Shown here piece by piece: positions 5,605 to 11,003 of a stretch of DNA of 11,003 nt. The position numbers and the translations under genes are program-made. The stretch is from Caldifarciminota bacterium. Its GTDB lineage: Bacteria > Hydrothermota > E44-bin80. The stretch lies in assembly GCA_023127905.1 (NCBI GenBank), contig JAGMEZ010000319.1, positions 1 through 11,003 on the forward strand. Reading direction: 5' to 3'. The notes beneath the pieces were generated by a model. That model ran no database searches and was not told the origin of the DNA. It saw only the letters and a program-made list of their open reading frames with translations. Numbering within the stretch: the first letter of the stretch is position 1; every line of letters begins with the position of its first letter.

Positions 5605-6606
5605 GTGAATAAAATGAAAAAATTATTCCCATTTCTTTCCATCATTGTAATTATACTCCTCGTTTCCTTTTTCTTTACAAAAAGAAAAGCTACATATCCA
5701 GTCGAGGAAACATTCATCTGCTTTGATACTTTTGTAAGTTTGAAATTCTATCCAGAAAAGGGTAGGGATATTCAAAAGATCGTAAAAAGAGTAAAATACG
5801 AACTTGAAAGAATTGACAGCGCCTACGGATATAAAAAAGATTGTTTCTCCGATAGATTATCAAAAAAAAAGGAAAGAATTTCCATTTCACATGAAGAACG
5901 GTTTATTCTCAAAAAAAGTATATATTTATCAGAGATAACTGAGGGTGCTTTTGACATAACTGTAGGTTTACTTGAAGATATTTGGGGTTTTAAGGGAGAC
6001 AAACCCCATCTCCCAGAAAAAGAAGAAATTACCGATGCTCTTTTTAATGTAGGATATAAGAAAATTGAACTAACAGATAGTACAATCTCCCTAAAAAAAG
6101 AGGGAATGGTTATTGACCTTGGTGGTGTTACAAAAGGATATGCTGTAGATAGAGCAGTAGAACTGCTTAGAGAAGAAGGAATAACAGCTGGAATCGTTGA
6201 TGCTGGGGGTGACCTTAAAGTTTTTGGCAAAAAACCCGACGGGAAACAATGGTTGATTGGAATTCGTGATCCGAAAAACCAGGGTGAGATAATTACAAGA
6301 TTCACCATTGATGACTGCGCAGTCGCTACATCAGGAAATTATGAACGCTATTTCATCAATGGAGAAGAAAAATACCATCATATAATGGATCCAAAAACAG
6401 GTTATCCTGCAACAGGATGTATAAGCGTAACCATTTTAGCAAAAGAGGCAATCATCTCAGATGCACTCGCAACAGGAATCTTTGTCCTCGGACCAGAAAA
6501 GGGAATGGCACTCATTGAAAAACTTACCGACGTTGAAGGAATTATTATACTTAAAAATAATAATCACCTGAAAATAATTACATCAAAAGGAGTGAAATTA
6601 AAATGA
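5605..6606 (+). CDS. apbE: FAD:protein FMN transferase
   Basis: ApbE covalently attaches FMN from FAD to Thr/Ser residues of extracytoplasmic target proteins such as Rnf/Nqr subunits. This 333-residue copy has an N-terminal anchor (about residues 5-24) with no lipobox Cys, so it is probably tethered to the outer face of the inner membrane rather than being a lipoprotein. Family blocks are present in order: TEGAFDITVGLLEDIWGF, IDLGGVTKGYAVDRA (170-184), the AGGD loop (200-203), ATSGNYERYF, HHIMDPKTGYPA (258-269), and the metal-site region ISDALATGIFVLG. The start may be the GTG at 5605 (AAAG 4 nt upstream) or the ATG at 5614, which gives a Lys-Lys-start signal anchor; neither has a strong ribosome site. 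The TGA overlaps the next start (ATGA). No flavinylation target (S/TGA[S/T]-type FMN-binding domain) is seen in this window. Confidence 0.95.
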   Translation: MNKMKKLFPFLSIIVIILLVSFFFTKRKATYPVEETFICFDTFVSLKFYPEKGRDIQKIVKRVKYELERIDSAYGYKKDCFSDRLSKKKERISISHEERFILKKSIYLSEITEGAFDITVGLLEDIWGFKGDKPHLPEKEEITDALFNVGYKKIELTDSTISLKKEGMVIDLGGVTKGYAVDRAVELLREEGITAGIVDAGGDLKVFGKKPDGKQWLIGIRDPKNQGEIITRFTIDDCAVATSGNYERYFINGEEKYHHIMDPKTGYPATGCISVTILAKEAIISDALATGIFVLGPEKGMALIEKLTDVEGIIILKNNNHLKIITSKGVKLK

Positions 6607-7592
6607 AAGAAGCATTGTATTATGAGAAACTTGAGAATAACAGGGTCCGGTGTATGCTATGTTTTCACAAATGCCTTCTTGTTCCAGGAAAGACTGGCCT
6701 ATGTCTTGGAAGAAAAAACATTGACGGAAAACTCTATGCAGTAAATTACGGACTGACTACTTCTCTTAGCACATCTGACCCTATTGAAAAAAAACCATTA
6801 TATCATTTCTATCCTGGCAAGGGGATTCTGTCCATTGCACCAAATGGCTGTAATCTAAAGTGTCCGTTCTGTCAGAATGCGGAAATTTCTCAGATGGAAA
6901 TACCAACACGGAAAATTACTCCTGAAGATCTTATTTCCTTATGCAGGAAAAACAACCTCATTGGTGTTGCATACACATACTCAGAACCACTTATATGGTA
7001 CGAGTTCTTGCTCGATGCCGGAACTGCTGTAAAAAATGCTGGACTTAAAAATGTCCTTGTTACAAATGGAATTATTGAAGAAGAACCTGCTAAACAAATT
7101 CTTCCACTGATTGATGCATTAAATATTGACATTAAATCCATCAGGGAGGATTTCTACAAAAAAATAGTAAAGGGTGATCTTGCTTCTGTTCAGAGGACAA
7201 TAAGAATGGCACACAAAACAAGCCATATTGAACTAACAAACCTTCTCATTACAGGGCTTAACGATAGTGATGAGGATATTATAGACCTTATTGATTGGGT
7301 TTACAACCTTGATAAATCCATTCCACTGCATTTTTCACGGTACTTCCCGCATTATAAAATGGATAATCCCCCAACGCCGGAGGAAAGACTCGAATTTGCC
7401 TACAAGCAGGCAAAGGAAAAACTCGACTACGTATATGTGGGGAACATTCATATACCTGATACTGACGCTACCTACTGTCCTGAATGTGGAAATTTAATTA
7501 TCGAGAGAAATGGATTCTATGGTGTGACTATAGTGGGGATGGATGGAAAAAAATGCAATAAATGCAAGAAAGAAATAAACATTGTTCTCTAA
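6603..7592 (+). CDS. amrS: AmmeMemoRadiSam-type radical SAM enzyme (AmrS-like)
   Basis: A 329-residue protein of the AmmeMemoRadiSam radical SAM family (related to pyruvate formate-lyase activating enzymes by COG1180-style annotation). The N-terminal cysteine cluster RCMLCFHKCLLVPGKTGLC gives Cys17, 20, 24 and 34. The radical SAM cluster motif CX3CX2C is CNLKCPFC (Cys83, 87, 90). The family block TYSEPLIWYEF (125-135) follows. A C-terminal zinc-ribbon-like pair is formed by CPEC (292-295) and CNKC (318-321). The reaction is not established for this family. The usual partners, Memo and AMMECR1 proteins, are not in this window. The ATG overlaps the apbE stop (ATGA), so apbE and this gene are translationally coupled. 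The family assignment is strong; the symbol is a family label. Confidence 0.9.
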   Translation: MKEALYYEKLENNRVRCMLCFHKCLLVPGKTGLCLGRKNIDGKLYAVNYGLTTSLSTSDPIEKKPLYHFYPGKGILSIAPNGCNLKCPFCQNAEISQMEIPTRKITPEDLISLCRKNNLIGVAYTYSEPLIWYEFLLDAGTAVKNAGLKNVLVTNGIIEEEPAKQILPLIDALNIDIKSIREDFYKKIVKGDLASVQRTIRMAHKTSHIELTNLLITGLNDSDEDIIDLIDWVYNLDKSIPLHFSRYFPHYKMDNPPTPEERLEFAYKQAKEKLDYVYVGNIHIPDTDATYCPECGNLIIERNGFYGVTIVGMDGKKCNKCKKEINIVL

Positions 7593-7597
7593 AATTA

Positions 7598-7628
7598 AAC
7601 TAACGGACTAAACGATACTAATTGCGCT
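7598..7628. repeat. Degenerate 9-bp repeat, CTAAACGAT-like, plus orientation
   Basis: The sequence reads as CTAACGGA, CTAAACGATA, CTAATTGCG, CTAACCC, loosely nonameric. It is the inverted counterpart of the stretch at 1299-1345. It begins a few bases after the radical SAM stop codon. Confidence 0.45.
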
Positions 7629-7630
7629 AA

Positions 7631-7675
7631 CCCACCTACGCTAAAGCTTCGGTGGGCAGGAGCTTCGGCGGAAGG
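7631..7675. repeat. GC-rich hairpin and direct repeat before NusG-II gene
   Basis: CCACC and CCC bases at 7631-7636 pair with GGTGGG at 7651-7656 round a 14-nt loop containing AAGCTT. A direct repeat overlaps it: AGCTTCGGTGGGCAGG (7645-7660) and AGCTTCGGCGGAAGG (7661-7675). With the TACGCTAAAGCTTCG core it resembles dispersed small palindromes that I recall from candidate-phylum genomes. It sits in the 98-bp gap inside the presumed operon and has no T-run, so it is not a typical terminator. Confidence 0.55.
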
Positions 7676-7690
7676 TAATACCTGAACTAG

Positions 7691-8077
7691 ATGAAAAAAA
7701 CACATTCAATTCGTCTTTGTCCTGGAGATATTCTTCTTATCCTCATTCTATTTTCATTATCAATTGCTGGATTTATCCTTCAAAAGGAAATTGCTCGGGA
7801 AGGAAGGTTCTACATAATAGAGATGAATGGAGAATCCATCTACAGGCTACCGTTATCTTCTGATACATTGATAACACTTGAAACGAAAACCGGTAACATA
7901 AGCATACAAACAAAGGATGGCAGGGTTCGTGTCTCCGAGTCAAGCTGTCCACAAAAGATATGCATAAAAACAGGTTGGGTGAAAAGACCAGGGGAAGTTA
8001 TTATCTGTATACCAAACAGAACGGTTGTAAGGATAGAAGGAAAGAAAAGGAATACTGTTGATGCAATTACGGAGTAG
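7691..8077 (+). CDS. NusG domain II-containing membrane-anchored protein
   Basis: A 128-residue protein with one N-terminal membrane segment (about residues 13-31) and a small beta-rich domain outside. The domain carries the conserved signature CPQKICIKTGWVKRPGEVIICIPN (residues 86-109) with Cys86, Cys91 and Cys106. This matches the NusG_II family, which is not transcription factor NusG itself but a stand-alone domain usually next to Gx-family genes. The function is unestablished; the paired cysteines could bind metal or form a disulfide. No good ribosome site lies directly before the ATG; GGAAGG is 14 nt away. The gene overlaps the next start by 17 nt, so the two are coupled. Confidence 0.88.
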   Translation: MKKTHSIRLCPGDILLILILFSLSIAGFILQKEIAREGRFYIIEMNGESIYRLPLSSDTLITLETKTGNISIQTKDGRVRVSESSCPQKICIKTGWVKRPGEVIICIPNRTVVRIEGKKRNTVDAITE

Positions 8078-8603
8078 GAAGATAGCTGCGATTTCAATCT
8101 TCAGTGCTTCTGCGGTAATAATCTATGCTGCAGAAACATTCATACCGAAACCACTTCCCTGGATGAGATTTGGATTCGGGAATATCATTGTTATCATATG
8201 TCTTTATCTACTTGGATTCAGATCAGCCCTGGTTGTCACCATTCTAAAATCCACTTTAGGCGCTTTGATTGTCGGGAATCTCTTCTCTCCATCATTCATC
8301 TTTTCTGTATCAGGCGGAATAGCAAGTCTTGCGGTAATGGCATTCATTCTTAAATCAGTACCCAGAGTCTTTTCACCCCTTGGGATTTCCGTCTGGGGAG
8401 CACTTACTCATAACCTTGTTCAGCTCTATATTGCATCTCTGCTTTTTATAGGTAGAATCGAAGTGCTCCATCTTTTTCCAATCTTCATCATCCTGTCTAC
8501 AATAACAGGAACTATAACCGGGATTATCACCCTGCTGATATTGCGAAGAACAAGTAAAACCTATAATTTCTTAATTCCAAATCACCAGTATACACAATCC
8601 TAA
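8061..8603 (+). CDS. Gx transporter family protein (Hpre_diP_synt_I type)
   Basis: A 180-residue integral membrane protein with about five to six hydrophobic segments. Conserved blocks are PKPLPWMRFGFGNIIVI, LGALIVGNLFSPSFIFSVSGG and GISVWGALTHNLVQLYIA, matching the family annotated as 'heptaprenyl diphosphate synthase component I' or Gx transporter, which looks like an ECF-type substrate-binding subunit. The substrate is unknown. The family is commonly linked to NusG-II, ApbE/Rnf-type genes and a polyprenyl synthase, and the last of these is absent here. The start is the ATG at 8061, with AAAGG (8046-8050) 10 nt upstream; a TTG at 8058 is an in-frame alternative at 7 nt. It is the last plus-strand gene and converges on the pilX-like gene, with no hairpin terminator seen. 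Confidence 0.88.
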   Translation: MQLRSRKIAAISIFSASAVIIYAAETFIPKPLPWMRFGFGNIIVIICLYLLGFRSALVVTILKSTLGALIVGNLFSPSFIFSVSGGIASLAVMAFILKSVPRVFSPLGISVWGALTHNLVQLYIASLLFIGRIEVLHLFPIFIILSTITGTITGIITLLILRRTSKTYNFLIPNHQYTQS

Positions 8604-8807
8604 CATTTATCCTTTATCCTTTTACTTGTTACTTGCAACTTATAACTTGATAATCTCCTGTTCTTATTTCTTCTCCTTACTGCTTACTCCGTACTACATA
8701 CTACTAGTTTCCCGTCTCTCCGATACTCCGTTCCGTAGGAACTATTCTTTAGCTTGCTACTTTTTCCTTTATCCTTTATCCTTTATCCTTTATCTGTCTT
8801 CTGTCCT
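8604..8807. repeat. Pyrimidine-rich heptad-periodic array
   Basis: The 204-bp gap between convergent genes is mainly pyrimidine on the plus strand and reads in sevens: TTTATCC twice, then TTTTACT, TGTTACT, TGCAACT, TATAACT, TGATAAT, and later CTTACTG, CTTACTC, CGTACTA, CATACTA. Four exact CCTTTAT copies sit at 8766-8793. The phase drifts in the middle. There is no convincing gene on either strand and no clear terminator hairpin. The array touches the stop codons of both flanking genes. Confidence 0.75.
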
Positions 8808-10154
8808 CTACTTCCTAGATATAACCCTGTATCCCTGTGCCTGCGCTATTGCTCTCTCTATTTCATCACTCGAATATAGAAGCACTCCAGAACCATTAAA
8901 TGGTTTGATTGTTTTATGACCGCTTCCCTCAATAGTGACAGCACCAAGAATCCAGACATTGCCATCGAAACGAATATTTTCCTGCGAATAGACTATCCCC
9001 CGGGCGTAAAAATGGCCGGTTTGTTTAATTTTACCAGTTACCCACAGCACACCAGTAAAGTTGATTACCCCGGAAAGGTAAAGGTCTCCATCACACTTAT
9101 ACAAACCCGTATATGATCCTCCATCGAGGTTTCCAGGTACAATACTCTGCCAGGGAAACAGTTCTTCAAGTTCGTTCCAGTCTGATGCACCGAGCATTTG
9201 ATAAAGGTAGAAAAAACTCGCTGTTGTCGAATCGTTCGCCCAATCTGGATTTCCTCTTACATCCGAACTTCTCCCTATCGTAATTTTATGTTCTGGAGCA
9301 GAAATACCAGGTAAACAGCCTGCATCTGAACATTTCAAATCAACAGAGGGTTTCTTATATTGGTTTTTTCTATCCCCGTGCGGCTGCATGTCATTTCTGG
9401 TAACATGCCAGATAGGATCATCCGTCTCATATGGGTCATCAAAACAGTCAAAGTGTTCTGCACCTGCATCGGTTCCCCATGGTGTTGTAAAAACATGGTT
9501 ATGTCCACAGCAAATGATTTTCCCACGTATCTCAACATCCCAATTACAGGAAAGCGCCGCTGCTGCATACGTACGAGATGATTTTCGCGCTACCTCTACA
9601 GTTCCTCTCTTCCTTGTCGTTCCAACCACCCCTGTTACCTCTATAACTTCTACGGGGAAAAACTTTCCAGTATAAGTTTCAGGATTGTACGATTCTTCCT
9701 TCATCTTCTCCCAATTATAGTAAATAATTTCTCTTGTATCATTGGGATTAATCTTATGATGAATAACAAGCGAATAAAGCGAATCAACATTTTCTGTCGT
9801 ATAACACAGCCGCTGGCTGTCAGGAAAACTCATTTGGACACTGCTTGTATAGTAGATTGGAGGTTCGTTCTCCTGAGGATTATCATTAAGAAGAATATAA
9901 ACAGTCCAATCAGGGTTGTAAGGATAATGTGTATCTCCGATATAAAGCAAATCAGATGGATCAATAGACAATCTTCTTACCGCTTCTGAAACACCCGCTT
10001 CCGCATATGCAAGAGAAGTGATATGGTCCAATTTAACACTAACTGTTCGCTCCTCATTTATTGAAACCATCATAATAGATGCACCAATAAGTGTCAATAG
10101 AAGAAGTATTATTAGTGAAATAACCAGAGCAATTCCTTTTCTTTCCTCAAACAT
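8808..10154 (-). CDS. PilX-like pilus assembly protein with Cys/His-rich region
   Basis: A 448-residue protein. The N-terminus RKGIALVISLIILLLLTLIG is the PilX_N/type IV minor pilin-like segment, with a membrane helix (about 7-30) followed by the amphipathic EERTVSVKLDHITSLAYAEAGVSEAVRRL that continues the pilin helix. The middle (about 203-280) is rich in Cys and His: Cys203, 215, 216, 237, 275, 280 and His218, 220, 234, 250, 259. The C-terminus (about 340-425) reads as a right-handed beta-helix or bactofilin-like repeat, as in FTGVLWVTGKIKQTG and FDGNVWILGAVTIEG. It begins 2 nt after the pilV-like stop, so the two are co-expressed. PilX proteins are minor pilins that help type IV pilus assembly or adhesion at the cell surface. 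This one is far larger than the roughly 160-200-residue classical PilX, so the C-terminal part is probably a displayed domain. Confidence 0.8.
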   Translation of the reverse strand: MFEERKGIALVISLIILLLLTLIGASIMMVSINEERTVSVKLDHITSLAYAEAGVSEAVRRLSIDPSDLLYIGDTHYPYNPDWTVYILLNDNPQENEPPIYYTSSVQMSFPDSQRLCYTTENVDSLYSLVIHHKINPNDTREIIYYNWEKMKEESYNPETYTGKFFPVEVIEVTGVVGTTRKRGTVEVARKSSRTYAAAALSCNWDVEIRGKIICCGHNHVFTTPWGTDAGAEHFDCFDDPYETDDPIWHVTRNDMQPHGDRKNQYKKPSVDLKCSDAGCLPGISAPEHKITIGRSSDVRGNPDWANDSTTASFFYLYQMLGASDWNELEELFPWQSIVPGNLDGGSYTGLYKCDGDLYLSGVINFTGVLWVTGKIKQTGHFYARGIVYSQENIRFDGNVWILGAVTIEGSGHKTIKPFNGSGVLLYSSDEIERAIAQAQGYRVISRK

Positions 10155-10156
10155 AT

Positions 10157-10552
10157 CTACTTTCTTGTTAAATATGTTTCTATTTTTACTGTCCAGGTTC
10201 TCTGCTTTTCTTTCCAGGATACAGAAACCTGAACCCTTGCCATACCTGGCATCGGGTTACCATGATAAACAAAAAACCATCTTGAGTATCCAACAGGTAG
10301 CCCTTCGCTCGCATCATACTGAACACCATTATGAAAAGAATTCACTACCGTTTCATAGCCTAATTCCTCAAATAACTCTATCTCCTCTTGTAGATATTCC
10401 ACTCCCCGAACCCTAACATCATTAGAAATAATCGATTTCCTGGAAATGCTCATCAGAGTTGCAAGGGATAGAAAACCAATTGCAACAACAACCATAGAGA
10501 TGAGAAATTCTGTTAATGTAAATCCTTTTCCTTTATCCTTGACCAATGTCAT
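10157..10552 (-). CDS. PilV-like type IV prepilin
   Basis: A 131-residue protein with a classical prepilin N-terminus: the leader ends KGKG before FTLTEFLISMVVVAIGFLSL, with cleavage expected after Gly10 and the conserved Glu at position +5 of the mature protein (Glu15). The hydrophobic helix runs about 11-34, followed by a soluble domain with a Trp-rich C-terminal strand pattern (VSVSWKEKQRTWTVKIETYL) typical of PilV-type minor pilins. The ATG at 10552 has GAAGG abutting it, which is too close; an in-frame TTG at 10546 has that site at 6 nt and would give a start two residues later, so the true start is uncertain. It is directly upstream of the pilX-like gene. Confidence 0.87.
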   Translation of the reverse strand: MTLVKDKGKGFTLTEFLISMVVVAIGFLSLATLMSISRKSIISNDVRVRGVEYLQEEIELFEELGYETVVNSFHNGVQYDASEGLPVGYSRWFFVYHGNPMPGMARVQVSVSWKEKQRTWTVKIETYLTRK

Positions 10553-10681
10553 CCTTCATCTCATTTACCTATTTACTTTTATTCCTACATCCTATTGTAC
10601 TTTTCAAAATCAGAAACAATCAATAACCACTAATAACTACAAATAAACTATCAATAAACGATTAGAATTTGTTATTTTAAT
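10553..10681. other. Spacer between kinase and pilV-like gene
   Basis: A 129-bp AT-rich gap with no gene. The part nearest the pilV-like gene is pyrimidine-rich on the plus strand and loosely heptad-phased (TTTACCT, ATTTACT, TTTATTC, CTACATC, CTATTGT), like the 8604-8807 array but weaker. The part nearest the kinase is A-rich. A candidate promoter is given separately. Confidence 0.5.
10594..10623 (-). promoter_or_regulatory. Possible promoter of the pilV-pilX-like genes
   Basis: On the minus strand TTGATT (10618-10623) and TACAAT (10594-10599) are 18 bp apart. The predicted start near 10587 leaves a leader of about 35 nt. The match is fair in AT-rich DNA, and read-through from the kinase gene is also possible. 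No sigma54-type GG-N10-GC element was noticed. Confidence 0.35.
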
Positions 10682-11003
10682 TTAACTTTTTCCTTGCCCA
10701 TTACAGGGTATCTCCACCTCCACCGTTGTCCCATGTTTTGAGCTTTTTATTTTAACCGTGCCATTGTGAAGCGTAACAACTTTATATACAATACTTAACC
10801 CAAGTCCTGCTCCATCTGCTTTTGTAGAAAAGAATGGAGTAAAAATTTCTCGCCTTGCACCTGGAAATATCCCCTCACCTTCATCCTTAAACTGGATTTT
10901 TACTAACCTTTTTCTTGGGTGCAAGGATGCTATGATTGAGACTGTTCCTCCAGAAGGCATAGATTCATAAGCATTTCTTAATATATTTGAAAATGCGCGT
11001 TTC
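10682..11003 (-). CDS. Sensor histidine kinase, C-terminal ATPase domain, N-terminus beyond window
   Basis: The frame is open to the right edge; 107 residues are visible and end at TAA 10682-10684. They are the C-terminal HATPase domain of a two-component sensor kinase: N box in FSNILRNAYESMPSGG, G1 box DEGEGI, F box IFTPFFSTK, and G2 box GAGLGLSIVYKVV, followed by the final strands up to VEIPC. The dimerisation His helix and any sensor region lie outside the window. The sequence style (ILRNAYESMPSGG, FTPFFSTKADGAGLGLSIV) is that of NtrB/PilS/AtoS-class kinases. Being upstream of pilin-like genes on the same strand, a role in pilus control is possible, but it is inferred only from position. 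Confidence 0.9.
   Translation of the reverse strand, partial: KRAFSNILRNAYESMPSGGTVSIIASLHPRKRLVKIQFKDEGEGIFPGARREIFTPFFSTKADGAGLGLSIVYKVVTLHNGTVKIKSSKHGTTVEVEIPCNGQGKS

Noticed and set aside
8766..8793. Possible CRISPR or satellite array
   Set aside because: Four direct 7-bp copies with no spacers and no cas genes; this is a simple tandem repeat.
8626..8919. 97-residue plus-strand ORF over the spacer and the pilX-like 3' end
   Set aside because: Its residues reflect pyrimidine-rich repeat translation (Leu, Ser, Tyr), it has no ribosome site, and it runs into a well-supported minus gene.
10018..10416. 132-residue plus-strand ORF
   Set aside because: It is antisense to the pilX-like start and the pilV-like gene, both of which have clear pilin N-termini.

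Overview
This window looks like a chromosomal segment of an uncultured, low-GC, Gram-negative bacterium. An LpxL/HtrB-type lipid A acyltransferase and type IV pilus-like proteins imply an outer membrane. Housekeeping genes are interleaved with spacers full of short degenerate repeats, a style I associate with metagenome-derived candidate phyla. I cannot assign a lineage from the sequence alone. No tRNA, rRNA, CRISPR array, transposase or phage gene is visible.

Region 1 (1-2480, minus strand): the 5' three quarters of guaB (IMP dehydrogenase, running off the left edge) with a clear sigma70-like promoter and a leader of about 128 nt. Next come a repeat-rich spacer and a lysophospholipid/lipid A acyltransferase gene with its own promoter. 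That gene is divergent from a plus-strand PAP2 phosphatase gene. The two promoters lie back to back in a 132-bp spacer that also holds a strong hairpin.

Region 2 (2481-3758, plus strand): a PAP2 lipid phosphatase, then a translationally coupled pair made of a DUF5678-like small protein and a retropepsin-like aspartic protease.

Region 3 (3759-8603, plus strand): a spacer with a 69-bp nested palindrome, then a run of genes: sufS (cysteine desulfurase), an unrecognised 109-residue protein, apbE (FAD:protein FMN transferase), an AmmeMemoRadiSam-type radical SAM enzyme overlapping apbE by ATGA, a membrane-anchored NusG domain II protein, and a Gx-family membrane protein (Pfam Hpre_diP_synt_I type). 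ApbE, NusG-II and Gx proteins act at or outside the membrane. SufS supplies sulfur for Fe-S clusters such as the one the radical SAM enzyme needs. The group therefore reads as a possible envelope redox/flavin/isoprenoid module, which is inference.

Region 4 (8604-11003, minus strand): a pyrimidine-rich heptad-periodic repeat array separates the convergent Gx and pilus genes. Then come a PilX-like protein with a Cys/His-rich middle, a PilV-like prepilin, and the C-terminal ATPase domain of a sensor histidine kinase cut by the right edge. In minus-strand transcription order this is kinase, pilV-like, pilX-like.

The most unusual features are the intergenic repeats: 7-bp-periodic degenerate arrays at several sites, 9-bp-periodic arrays in two orientations, and small palindromic elements. 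The least explained genes are the DUF5678/retropepsin pair, the 109-residue protein, and the Cys/His-rich insert of the PilX-like protein.
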